Below are positions 46,373 to 54,469 of a DNA stretch of 64,000 nucleotides, one piece after another. The notes under the pieces are model-generated. The model saw only the letters and a program-made list of their open reading frames with translations. It made no database searches and was not told where the DNA came from. The stretch's first letter is position 1; each line of letters begins with the position of its first letter. The position numbers and the translations under genes are program-made. Source of the stretch: Streptomyces roseoviridis (GTDB lineage: Bacteria; Actinomycetota; Actinomycetes; Streptomycetales; Streptomycetaceae); assembly GCF_039535235.1 (NCBI RefSeq), contig NZ_BAAAWU010000001.1, positions 6,823,001 to 6,887,000 of the forward strand, in the 5' to 3' direction.

Positions 46373-48928
46373 TCAGCGGCGCGCGCCGTCGCCGTCCGCG
46401 CCGGCGGCCGCCACCACACCCGGCAGCTGGACCCGCGAACGGATCTGCAGGCGTGCGTAGATGTTCCGCAGATGGTGGTCGATGGTCCGGGGGCTGAGGA
46501 CGAGCCGGTCGGCGATCTCCTGGTTGGTGGCGCCCTGCGCGGCGAGACGGGCGATCCGCTGCTGCTGCGGGGTGAGTTCCCGCAGCGCCGCCGGCCGGTC
46601 CGCCGCGCCCGCCACCTCGCCTCCGGTCGCGCGCAGCTCGGCACGGGTGCGGTCGGCCCAGCCCGTCGCCGCCGCCCGCTCGAACGTGACCAGCGCGTCC
46701 CGCAGCGGACCGCGCGCCTCGCTGGGACGGCGGTGACGCCGCAGCCAGCAGCCGTACGCGAGGAGGGTGCGGGCGCGTTCGAAGTCGTTGCCGCAGTCGT
46801 CGTGCCGGCGGACCGCCTCCTCGAACCAGTACCCCGCACGCGGTCCTTCCGCGAGGAGGGCCCGGCAGCGGGCGAGCCGCGGCGGCGCCGCACGGTCGAG
46901 CCCCTGGGCCGCCCACACCGCGTACTCCTCGGTCGCCGCGCGCGCCTCCGCGTACCGGCCGCAGGCCACGGCCGCCTCCACGAAGCAGGGCACCGCCAGC
47001 ATCCGCAGCGCGAAGTGTCCGCCCCGCGGGCCGGTGTGGACCAGCGGCACCAGCCGGGCGGCCGCCTGAGCGGCGAGCCCGCGCCCGAGATCCGCCCGCG
47101 CCAGCGCCCACTCGGCGAGCGTCGCCGCCTGGAGGAGCCCGTGCGGGCGGGCCGTCGCCAGCGCCCGCCCGGCGTGTTCGGTCACGCCCGGCCCGTCGTC
47201 GGTCACCGACGCCACCAGGGCCAGTACGGCGTGCTGATGGGCCGCCACGTTGGCCTGGCCCGTCCGTTCCGCCTCGCCCAGGCCCTCCCGGGCGTGCCGG
47301 GCGGCCCGGTCGTAACGGCCGGCCCTGAGTTCGGCGTAGGCGAGGTGCTCCAGGGCGTGCGGCAGCAGGGCGGCCCGGCCCTCGGCCCGGGCCAGCGCGA
47401 GTGCCCGCGCGTGGAGCCGGGCCGCCGCCGTCGTGGCACCCAGCACGAGCGCGGCGGACCCGGCCCGCAGCAGCAGCCGCGGTTCGTCCTCGGCGCCGTC
47501 CACGGCGACCACCCGGGTCAGCAGGCCCCGGGCCTCGTCCGGCCGCCCGCCGAGCGCCGCGCGCAGCCCCTCGGCGAAGTCCCGCTCCGTGCCCCGCGCA
47601 CCGACCGCGCCGTCCAGGGCGGTCAGACAGCCGGGGGCGTCCCCCGCCGCCCAGGCGGCCTCCATCGCGAGGAACCGCGCGTCGGCCGCCTCCGCCGGTG
47701 CCGCCTCCCGCAGCAGCGTCGCCGCCTGCAGCAGTGCCTCGTACGCGTCCGTCACCGGCCCGCCCGCCAACGCCGCGGTGCCCCAGGCCAGATGGGCTCT
47801 GCCCCGCCCGACGCTCGCCGGCTCCGGCGCCGCGGCGGGCGTGGCGGCGGGCGCGGCGGGGCGGGGCTCGGGGACGGGCGAGGGCGCGCGTGGGGCGGGG
47901 GGCCGCGGCGGGCCGGTGCGGCGGGCCGGGGACGAGGGCGGTGGCGGGGCGAGGGCGGTGCGGGCGAGGAAGGGGTCGGCGAAACGGAGGGTGTCGTCCG
48001 TGCGCCGGAGCAGTCCGTCGGCGATCAGACCGTCCAGCGCGTCGGCCGGGGTACGGGCGGCCCGGGCGGCGGCCAGGACCGTCTCCACCCGGACGGGCGA
48101 GGTCCCGCCGGGCAGGGTGGCCACCAGGGCGAGCAGGCGGCGGCCGTCGGCCGGAAGGGAGCCCAGGAGCCCGCCGTACACCTCGTGGAGGACGGCGGCG
48201 TCGACCACGGGCACCGGCGGCCGTTCGGCGCCCGAGAGCTGCGCCGGGCTCAGACGCCGTACCGCCGCCGTGAGGACGCCCGGGTGGCCGGCCGTCTCGC
48301 GCAGCAGGAGGTCCTCGGCCTCGGGCGCCACGGACACCGGGCTCAGGTCGTGGAGCAGGGCCCGCGCACCGGCCGGGGTCAGGCGGCCGAGGCGGACCGT
48401 ACCGGCTCGGGGGACCTCGGGCAGCCGGTGGTGCCGGGCGGCCGACACCAGCCAGCCCGTGCCCGGCCGGCCCGCCCGCCCCCGCTCCTGCCAGGCCGAG
48501 GCGAGGGCGGCGCGCGAGTGCGCGTCCCACAGGTGCAGGTCGTCCAGACAGACCAGCACCGCGGGCCCCGGGGCGGTGGCCGGCACCAGGCCGGCCACGG
48601 CGGCGCCGAGCCCGTCCTCGCCGCGTGCCTGCCGCAGCGCCCGCCGTGCCGCCGAGGCCGTGGGCGCCAGGGCGGTCAGCAGGGCACGCGCCCCGCTCCA
48701 CGGCACCCGGTGGCCGGGCGCCGCGACCTGGTACGCGGCTCCGGGGAAGTCACCCGCCGCCCGGGCCAGGAGCGCGCTGCGGCCCGTGCCGGGGTCCCCG
48801 GTGACGAACAGGACGCCGCCGGTTCCTTCGACGGTACGGGCCGACAGGCGGGCCACGGCGGCCAGTTGGGGCGCCCGGTCGTACAGCGGGGGGCGGCCGG
48901 GGGCGGCGGCGGGCGTCGCTCCGTTCAC
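46373..48928 (-). CDS. LAL-type LuxR-family transcriptional regulator
   Basis: 851 residues from GTG at 48928. An N-terminal ATPase domain has Walker A GVLFVTGDPGTGRSALLARA and Walker B PAVLVCLDDLHLWDAHSRAA. A Pro/Ala-rich linker (~370-425) follows, then a TPR-like helical region (~430-770), and a C-terminal LuxR helix-turn-helix: LTPQQQRIARLAAQGATNQE, IADRLVLSPRTIDHHLRNIY, ARLQIRSRVQLPG. LAL regulators are large ATP-binding activators, often of secondary metabolism or secreted products. The gene immediately downstream on the same strand is the small secreted protein behind the tandem repeat, a possible target. Confidence 0.9.
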   Translation of the reverse strand: MNGATPAAAPGRPPLYDRAPQLAAVARLSARTVEGTGGVLFVTGDPGTGRSALLARAAGDFPGAAYQVAAPGHRVPWSGARALLTALAPTASAARRALRQARGEDGLGAAVAGLVPATAPGPAVLVCLDDLHLWDAHSRAALASAWQERGRAGRPGTGWLVSAARHHRLPEVPRAGTVRLGRLTPAGARALLHDLSPVSVAPEAEDLLLRETAGHPGVLTAAVRRLSPAQLSGAERPPVPVVDAAVLHEVYGGLLGSLPADGRRLLALVATLPGGTSPVRVETVLAAARAARTPADALDGLIADGLLRRTDDTLRFADPFLARTALAPPPPSSPARRTGPPRPPAPRAPSPVPEPRPAAPAATPAAAPEPASVGRGRAHLAWGTAALAGGPVTDAYEALLQAATLLREAAPAEAADARFLAMEAAWAAGDAPGCLTALDGAVGARGTERDFAEGLRAALGGRPDEARGLLTRVVAVDGAEDEPRLLLRAGSAALVLGATTAAARLHARALALARAEGRAALLPHALEHLAYAELRAGRYDRAARHAREGLGEAERTGQANVAAHQHAVLALVASVTDDGPGVTEHAGRALATARPHGLLQAATLAEWALARADLGRGLAAQAAARLVPLVHTGPRGGHFALRMLAVPCFVEAAVACGRYAEARAATEEYAVWAAQGLDRAAPPRLARCRALLAEGPRAGYWFEEAVRRHDDCGNDFERARTLLAYGCWLRRHRRPSEARGPLRDALVTFERAAATGWADRTRAELRATGGEVAGAADRPAALRELTPQQQRIARLAAQGATNQEIADRLVLSPRTIDHHLRNIYARLQIRSRVQLPGVVAAAGADGDGARR

Positions 48929-49090
48929 CCCGCCCACGTTACTGGGCCGTAGGGACGGGGGGAAGGTCCCCGGGGCTGGGCGGTCGCCCAGGCCCGGGAG
49001 ACGCGCTCTGTGATCCCGCACAGCCCGCACGGCCTCCACAGCCCGCACGGCCCCCAGAGACCGCACGGACCGCGCGGACGCGCGAACCGC

Positions 49091-49990
49091 TCAGGAACCG
49101 AGCGGGCAGCTGCCGCGGTACTCCTCGATCGTCAGGCTGGGGCGCGGCAGCGGGCAGAGGAACTGCTCGTAGCGGGTGTCGTCGTCGATGAACCGCTTGA
49201 GCCAGGACAGGCTGTACTTCGCGATCGTCGTGTCGGACGTGTTCGGGGTGAAGTGGGTGGCCCCGTTGAGCTCCAGGTACGCCTTGTCGAGCGAGCTCGG
49301 CAGGCTCTCGTAGAAGGGCTCGGAGTGCGTGGCGACGGGAGCCACGGTGTCGCCGTCGGCGCCGATGACCAGCGTCGGAGTGGTGATCTCCGGCCAGGTC
49401 TTGTCGGTGTTCCAGCCGGTGAGGGGCACGGCCGCCTTCAGGGACGGCCGGCTCTTCGCCGCCTCCAGCGAGCCGCCGCCGCCCATGGAGTGCCCCATCA
49501 CCCCGAGCCGGCTCGCGTCGACCCGGCCGCGCACGGAGCTGCGCTGCGTCAGGTAGTCCAGCGCCGCGAGGAGTTGCCGCCCCCGGCTGTCGGGCTGGTC
49601 GAGCGTGCTGTTGGTGTCGATGGTGAACACCACGAAGCCCTGGGACGCCAGCCGCGGGCCCAGCCAGGCGATGGAGGACTGGGTCGCGGTGAAGCCGGGG
49701 GAGATCGCCACCGCGCCGAAGGTGCCGTCGCTGGTGGACGTCGGGTAGTAGATCGTGCCCCCGCCGAAGCCGGTGACCAGGAGGGAGGAGACGCTGGTCT
49801 GGGAGACGGCGTACGGGCCGCGCGGCGCCTCGATGCTCGCCGTGGTGGGGGCCGGGCCGCGTTCGTACGGGTTCTCCGCCGTCGCGGCGGCGGTCGTGGT
49901 GTCGGCGGCCGTGGCGCCGGGGGCGAGGAGCAGGGCGAGGCAGGCGGAGACCGCGGCCGAGGCCGCGAAAGCGGAAAGGTGTCGTCGCAC
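49091..49990 (-). CDS. secreted cutinase/PET-hydrolase-like polyester hydrolase
   Basis: 299 residues from GTG at 49990 (AGAGGA upstream). Signal peptide (SAFAASAAVSACLALLLAPG ATAA). The mature enzyme matches actinobacterial cutinases closely: NPYERGPAPTTASIEAPRG, AISPGFTATQSSIAWLGPRL, TIDTNSTLDQPDSRGRQLLA. The triad is Ser in VMGHSMGGGG, Asp in IGADGDTVAPV and His in LNGATHFTPN. The substrate-binding Trp is in TGWNTDKTW, and a terminal disulfide is likely (FLCPLPRP...RGSCPLGS). The oxyanion-hole aromatic is Phe (PGFT) where Thermobifida cutinases have Tyr. Natural substrates are plant cutin or other polyesters. Confidence 0.92.
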   Translation of the reverse strand: MRRHLSAFAASAAVSACLALLLAPGATAADTTTAAATAENPYERGPAPTTASIEAPRGPYAVSQTSVSSLLVTGFGGGTIYYPTSTSDGTFGAVAISPGFTATQSSIAWLGPRLASQGFVVFTIDTNSTLDQPDSRGRQLLAALDYLTQRSSVRGRVDASRLGVMGHSMGGGGSLEAAKSRPSLKAAVPLTGWNTDKTWPEITTPTLVIGADGDTVAPVATHSEPFYESLPSSLDKAYLELNGATHFTPNTSDTTIAKYSLSWLKRFIDDDTRYEQFLCPLPRPSLTIEEYRGSCPLGS

Positions 49991-50346
49991 GACGAGTCGT
50001 CCTCTCGTGTCGTGTGGCGACCGCCTCCGACGGGGGCCGGTCGGCGGTCGCGCCCTGGACTGGCCCGGCCACTGTCCAGTCGCCGCGCCCCGCCGGCATC
50101 GGCGAAACCACCGGCCCCGCGCCCCGGAGCCCGCCGGACCGGGAGCGGGACGGGTGCCGGCAGCGGCTCGCCGGCGCGCGGCGTCGCGGACCACGGGCCG
50201 GTGAGGACGACGTCCGTGCGCGAAGCGGCTCGACGACCGCGCGGCCGTGCGCCCCGACGGCCGGACGGAAGAACCCGGTGCGCCCGGGCGGCCGTTGTCC
50301 TGGGGACACGGCCGGCGCGAGGGGGGTGGCTTCGCGGCCTGCCCGC
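49991..50346. other. GC-rich gene-free stretch between divergent genes
   Basis: 356 bases upstream of the hydrolase and of the 50347 gene. The only structure I note is an imperfect palindrome CTGGAC-TGGCC-C-GGCCA-CT-GTCCAG (50056-50080), a possible operator for the hydrolase about 70 bases from its start. Confidence 0.4.
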
Positions 50347-50862
50347 ATGACGCACGATGACGCGGCGGCCGCGACGACGGCGGCCCTCTTCGCACCCGGA
50401 CCGGACCGCTGGGGGATGCGGGGCGGCTCCTGGATGCGGCGGGCCCTAGGCGACCGCCTGTCCGGCACGGACGTTCCGCCGTCCACCGACGCGGCGTTCG
50501 CCCCGCTGCGGGCGGCGTTCGACGGAATCGTGGGCGTCGACCTCGACACGGCCGACTCGTCCGTCCACCAGGAGGGGCTACGCCCAGGGCGGATGTCCCG
50601 CGGCACGGCCCACCTGGACACAGGGCGCGGACACCTGATGCCGCCGCTGGTGCGGCGTGCCCGGGCCCTGTCGGCGTCCGCCTCACCACCGCCCCGGGGC
50701 CGGCCCCCTGACGGCCGGCGACCCGCCGCCGTGCGCGGCGGCGGGTGCCGAGGGCCGGCGGGGCGGACGGACCGTCAGTCGTCGAGGGCGCCGAGGACCT
50801 CGCCGAGGTCGACGAACTTGAAGCCGGTGGCGTCGCGTTCGCCGTCCTCCGGGTTGGCGTGA
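50347..50862 (+). CDS. hypothetical protein, possibly with an abnormal 3' extension
   Basis: 171 residues from ATG at 50347. The first ~105 residues look like a genuine small Streptomyces hypothetical protein: FAPGPDRWGMRGGSWMRRAL, FAPLRAAFDGIVGVDLDTAD, EGLRPGRMSRGTAHL, GHLMPPLVRRARALSAS. The last ~65 residues are low-complexity Arg/Pro/Gly and run 88 bases into the convergent phytase gene and through its terminator hairpin. So the normal stop may have been lost by mutation or frameshift. Function unknown. Confidence 0.5.
   Translation: MTHDDAAAATTAALFAPGPDRWGMRGGSWMRRALGDRLSGTDVPPSTDAAFAPLRAAFDGIVGVDLDTADSSVHQEGLRPGRMSRGTAHLDTGRGHLMPPLVRRARALSASASPPPRGRPPDGRRPAAVRGGGCRGPAGRTDRQSSRAPRTSPRSTNLKPVASRSPSSGLA
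50721..50746 (-). terminator. terminator of the phytase gene
   Basis: ACCCGCCGCCG-TGCG-CGGCGGCGGGT, a perfect 11-bp stem with a 4-base loop, 29 bases beyond the phytase stop. Confidence 0.7.
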
Positions 50863-52079
50863 CCGTCCTGGACGACCAGCAGCCCGTTCGGGTAACGGCT
50901 GCCGAGCGGGGCGTTGAGGGCCGCGGCCCCGTCGCACTCCTCCGAGCCGTCGAGGACGGCGTCGGCGGCCGTCACGCGGAAGCCGCCCTCGTACTCGTTG
51001 TCGTCGCCGATCTCGCGGTCGTACGCGGCGAAGGTGTCGTCGCCCTGGCTGGAGGCGAGCAGATAGCCGTCGCCGTCCGGCTCGTGGACCAGGGTCAGCC
51101 CCTCGACGTCGGCGGTCAGCCGGTCACCGCCGAAGCCGGGGTCCGCGCCCGGGGCGCACTCCTCGGTCTCCTCGTCGTACGTGCCGGGCACGCCGTACTC
51201 GCGGACCTTGTCGACCAGGACCGGGGTGCCGGTCAGGTCGGCCCGCAGGCGCCAGATGCCGACGTCCTCCTGGCCGGCGTAGAGGGTGCCGTTCGCCGGG
51301 TCGACCACCATGCCCTCGACCTGGGGCAGCTCGCCCGGCTCGGCGCACGGGGACCAGGAGGTGCCGTTCGGGAGCCGGAAGGAGGAGGGCAGGTCGAGCG
51401 TGCGGACCGTGCGGTAGGTGACGGTGCCGGAGGCCGTCGGCAGGATCTCCAGGAGCGCGACGCGGGTCGTCTCGCGACGGCTGACGAGCGCGTAGGAGCG
51501 GCCGGTGGACCGGTCGGTCCAGGTGGCGAGGCCGTACGCGGTCCGCTGCTCGTTCACCTCCGCCTGGTCGGCCGAGAAGACCGGGGCGACGGCCGGGTCC
51601 GTCACGTCCCTGAGCGGGCCGCCGGGACGGTCCCGGTCGATGCGGTAGAAGCGGAGCCGGTCGTTGCCGCGGTCGCTGGTCACGGCGAGGTCCGCGCGGC
51701 CGGTGGAGAGCCGCAGCCCGTGCACCAGGTCGACGTTGTTGAACCGGCCCGGGGCGTCGTCGGCGCCGGGCCCGGCCGGGGCGGCGATCGACTGGACCTC
51801 GCGCGCGTCGAGGTCGTACACGCGCAGCCCGCCCTCCTTGGCGGTGGCGACGACGAGGCTGCGGCCCGGGTCGGCGGCGTTGCGCCAGATCGCCGGGTCG
51901 TCGGCGTCGGCGTTGCCGCCGTCCTCGTCGTCGTACAGGGCGGCCGTCTCCGCGCGGGCCGTGACGGCGGGCAGGTCGCTCAGCTGCGCGGCCTGCGCCT
52001 GCCACGGCGACAGCACGGCGAGCACCGAACCGACAGCCGCGGCGAGGACGCCCGACCTCCGCGTACGGGACTGGGGCAC
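50775..52079 (-). CDS. secreted beta-propeller 3-phytase
   Basis: 434 residues from GTG at 52079 (AAGGAG is 8 bases upstream). Signal peptide: SGVLAAAVGSVLAVLSPWQA QAAQ. Propeller marks: DADDPAIWRNAADPGRSLVV, TAKEGGLRVYDLDAREVQSI, RFNNVDLVHGLRL, VTSDRGNDRLRFYRIDR, QVEGMVVDPANGTLYAGQED, LTADVEGLTLVHEPDGDGYL, ASSQGDDTFAAYDRE. Ca2+-dependent BPP phytases release phosphate from phytate outside the cell. A three-unit PHO-box-like repeat 70 bases upstream indicates PhoP control under phosphate limitation. Confidence 0.94.
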   Translation of the reverse strand: MPQSRTRRSGVLAAAVGSVLAVLSPWQAQAAQLSDLPAVTARAETAALYDDEDGGNADADDPAIWRNAADPGRSLVVATAKEGGLRVYDLDAREVQSIAAPAGPGADDAPGRFNNVDLVHGLRLSTGRADLAVTSDRGNDRLRFYRIDRDRPGGPLRDVTDPAVAPVFSADQAEVNEQRTAYGLATWTDRSTGRSYALVSRRETTRVALLEILPTASGTVTYRTVRTLDLPSSFRLPNGTSWSPCAEPGELPQVEGMVVDPANGTLYAGQEDVGIWRLRADLTGTPVLVDKVREYGVPGTYDEETEECAPGADPGFGGDRLTADVEGLTLVHEPDGDGYLLASSQGDDTFAAYDREIGDDNEYEGGFRVTAADAVLDGSEECDGAAALNAPLGSRYPNGLLVVQDGHANPEDGERDATGFKFVDLGEVLGALDD

Positions 52080-52119
52080 GGGGGAACTCCTTCATGTCGT
52101 GAACACGTCGCGCACATGC

Positions 52120-52150
52120 TTCGGCCGGAGCGTGAAGAGCTCCGGCCGAA
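52120..52150 (-). promoter_or_regulatory. perfect 12-bp inverted repeat in the phytase leader
   Basis: TTCGGCCGGAGC-GTGAAGA-GCTCCGGCCGAA, between the PHO box and the start codon. It could be an operator, a leader hairpin, or the terminator of the helicase gene whose stop is at 52205. Confidence 0.55.
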
Positions 52151-52181
52151 ACATGACCCGACGGTCGAACGCGACATGAAC
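52149..52181 (-). promoter_or_regulatory. putative PHO box (three 11-bp direct repeats)
   Basis: On the minus strand: GTTCATGTCGC, GTTCGACCGTC, GGGTCATGTTT, three contiguous 11-base units. The first two match the Streptomyces PhoP consensus G(T/G)TCAYYYR(G/C)(G/C) well and the third is weaker, a common PHO-box make-up. It lies 70 bases before the phytase start. Confidence 0.7.
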
Positions 52182-52204
52182 AGCTCGCCTACGGCGTTCG
52201 AGAT

Positions 52205-53830
52205 CTAGGACGTGCCGCCGCGCCGGCCGCTCCGCCCGGCCCGAGCGCCCTGAGCACGCTGTCCACCCTGGGCGCGCTGCCCGCCCTGCGTACGCTGTCC
52301 GCTCTGCGTACGCTGACCGCCGCTCTGAGCGGCCTGGGTCCGCTGCCCGTGCTGCGAACCCTGCCCGGCGCGCTCGCGGGTCTCGGTCCCGGCCGCCGCC
52401 GGGCGGCCCGCACCGGTCCTGCGGCGGCGGCTCGCCGGCTTGCCCTGACCACCGGCACCGGCGTCGGCGCCGCCCGCGGCACCCTTCCTGCGCGCGGGGC
52501 GGGACGAGGACGCCTTCGGCTGGGGCTGCTGCGGGACCTCCAGGACGACCGGCACGCCGGACGGCTCGCGGGCACCCGTGATCGCGGACAGCTCCGGGGC
52601 GCTGGAGGTGACCCGGGTGGTGTGCGGCCGGATGCCGGCGTCCGTCATCAGCCGGCTGACGTCCCGCTTCTCGTCGGGCAGCACCAGCGTCACCACACTG
52701 CCCGAGCTGCCGGCCCGGGCCGTGCGGCCACCCCGGTGGAGGTAGTCCTTGGGGTCGGTCGGCGGGTCGACGTTCACGACCAGGTCGAGGTCGTCGACGT
52801 GTATGCCACGGGCCGCGACGTTCGTCGCCACCAGCGCGGTGACGCGGCCGTCCCGGAACTGCTCCAGGGTCCTGGTCCGCTGCGACTGGGAACGGTCGCC
52901 GTGCAGCGCGGCCGCGCGGACGCCGACGGACAGCAGCCGCTTGGCGAGCCGGTCCGCCGCCCGCTTGGTGTCGAGGAAGAGGATCACCCGGCCGTCACGC
53001 GCGGCGATCCGCGCGGTCACGGCCTTCTTGTCGGTCTCGTCCGGGACGTGGAGCAGATGGTGCTCCATGTCCGCGACCGCACCCGCGTTCGGGTCCACCG
53101 AGTGCACGACGGGGTCGGTCAGGAAGCGCTGCACCAGCTTGTCGACGGTGGCGTCCAGGGTGGCCGAGAACAGCAGACGCTGTCCGTCGGCCGGCACCTG
53201 CCGCATGACCTGGGTGATCTGCGGCAGGAAGCCGAGGTCGGCCATCTGGTCGGCCTCGTCGAGCACCGTGACCCGCACGTCGCCGAGCAGACAGTCACCA
53301 CGGGCCACCAGGTCGTTGAGCCGGCCGGGCGTGGCCACGAGCACGTCCGTGCCGCGACGCAGGGTCGCCGCCTGCTTGGTCACCGAGAGACCGCCGACGA
53401 CACTGGCGAGCCGCAGGTTCACCGCGGTCGCGTACGGGGCCAGCGAGTCCGCCACCTGCTGCGCGAGTTCCCGCGTGGGCACCAGGACCAGGCCGAGGGG
53501 AGCCTTCGGCTCCGCGCGCAGCCCCGCCGTGCGGGCCAGCAGCGCCAGACCGAACGCGAGCGTCTTGCCCGAGCCGGTGCGCCCGCGGCCGAGCACGTCA
53601 CGGCCGGCGAGCGCGTTGGGCAGGGTGGCGGCCTGGATGGGGAACGGGACGGTCACGCCCTGCGCCGCCAGGGTCTTCGTCAGCGCCACCGGCATGTCGA
53701 GCGCGCCGAAGTCGGCGACGGGCGGAAGCGCGGGCGTCGTGGTCTCGGGAATGCGGAACTCCCTCGGCGGTGACGCGGGGCGCGAGGACGATGACGAGCG
53801 CCGGTTCGAATTCTGGGGCCTGCGGGACAT
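52205..53830 (-). CDS. DEAD-box ATP-dependent RNA helicase
   Basis: 541 residues from ATG at 53830. Helicase motifs in order: PFPIQAATLPNAL (Q motif), GRGRTGSGKTLAF (I), LVPTRELAQQ (Ia), VATPGRL (Ib), VLDEADQM (II), LLFSATLD (III), VILFLDTKRAA (IV), LVATNVAARGIHVDDLDLVV (V) and YLHRGGRTARAG (VI). The last ~110 residues are basic and low-complexity, with repeats such as GGQRTQSGQRTQGGQRAQ, suited to RNA binding. It is most likely involved in RNA unwinding at low temperature or in ribosome assembly. It follows a cold-shock gene on the same strand, separated by a strong terminator. Confidence 0.94.
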   Translation of the reverse strand: MSRRPQNSNRRSSSSSRPASPPREFRIPETTTPALPPVADFGALDMPVALTKTLAAQGVTVPFPIQAATLPNALAGRDVLGRGRTGSGKTLAFGLALLARTAGLRAEPKAPLGLVLVPTRELAQQVADSLAPYATAVNLRLASVVGGLSVTKQAATLRRGTDVLVATPGRLNDLVARGDCLLGDVRVTVLDEADQMADLGFLPQITQVMRQVPADGQRLLFSATLDATVDKLVQRFLTDPVVHSVDPNAGAVADMEHHLLHVPDETDKKAVTARIAARDGRVILFLDTKRAADRLAKRLLSVGVRAAALHGDRSQSQRTRTLEQFRDGRVTALVATNVAARGIHVDDLDLVVNVDPPTDPKDYLHRGGRTARAGSSGSVVTLVLPDEKRDVSRLMTDAGIRPHTTRVTSSAPELSAITGAREPSGVPVVLEVPQQPQPKASSSRPARRKGAAGGADAGAGGQGKPASRRRRTGAGRPAAAGTETRERAGQGSQHGQRTQAAQSGGQRTQSGQRTQGGQRAQGGQRAQGARAGRSGRRGGTS

Positions 53831-53865
53831 CCCGATTTTGTCTTCCTTCCTGGAAACAACACGAA

Positions 53866-53900
53866 ACAGGGGTCCGCACCGTCACGGTGCGGACCCCTGT
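53866..53900 (-). terminator. strong terminator between the cold-shock and helicase genes
   Basis: ACAGGGGTCCGCACCG and CGGTGCGGACCCCTGT form a perfect 16-bp stem with a 3-base loop (TCA), followed on the minus strand by TTTCGTGTTGTTT. It lies 23 bases past the cold-shock stop and 35 before the helicase start. Confidence 0.85.
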
Positions 53901-53923
53901 TCAAGCGGACGCGCGTCCGAAGA

Positions 53924-54127
53924 TCAGGCGGGGACGATGTTCTCCGCCTGCGGGCCCTTCTGGCCCTGCGTGACGTCGAAGGTCACCCGCTGGCCCTCCT
54001 GGAGCTCACGGAAGCCCTGGGTGGCGATGTTCGAGTAGTGGGCGAAGACGTCGGGGCCGCCGCCGTCCTGCTCGATGAAACCGAAGCCCTTTTCGGCGTT
54101 GAACCACTTCACGGTTCCCTGTGCCAT
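53924..54127 (-). CDS. CspA-family cold-shock protein
   Basis: 67 residues from ATG at 54127 (GAGGAG upstream). The whole protein is a cold-shock domain: MAQGTVKWFNAEKGFGFIEQ (RNP1 KGFGFI), PDVFAHYSNIATQGFRELQE (RNP2 VFAHY), GQRVTFDVTQGQKGPQAENI. It binds single-stranded RNA and DNA as a chaperone. The 5' leader of ~100 bases (54128-54240), as in other csp genes, probably controls stability or translation with temperature. Confidence 0.96.
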   Translation of the reverse strand: MAQGTVKWFNAEKGFGFIEQDGGGPDVFAHYSNIATQGFRELQEGQRVTFDVTQGQKGPQAENIVPA

Positions 54128-54240
54128 GACAATCTCCTCGTGGGTAGGCAGAGGCCCCATCCGGAGAAGCCGGGAAAACAACAATGCGCCTGCAGGAGAA
54201 ACATTCCCGTCAGGCGCACATGGGTTCATGGGTACCAAAA
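54128..54240 (-). promoter_or_regulatory. long 5' leader of the cold-shock gene
   Basis: Holds a hairpin TGCGCCTG (54211-54218 on the minus strand) with CAGGCGCA (54185-54192) and an 18-base loop. Farther up is A/T-rich TTGCAGTTTTGGTACCC (54226-54242), a likely promoter part. A thermo-responsive leader is inferred by analogy with other csp mRNAs. Confidence 0.5.
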
Positions 54241-54469
54241 CTGCAACTCCTGAACCCTAACACAGGTCCGGGGGACAGGGGGGTGGGACGCACGAGGCGT
54301 ACGGGATGCTCGATTTCCAGGCCCTGGGTACCAGTGACGGGAGTAGCGACGGGAAAGGGACGTCCAGGGACGGGACGCGGAACGGAACGGAACGGACCGG
54401 ACCGGACGACGAAGCGGCCGGCCGATCGACCGGGTCGGCCGGACCGGCCGGAGGAAGAGCGGGTGCACC

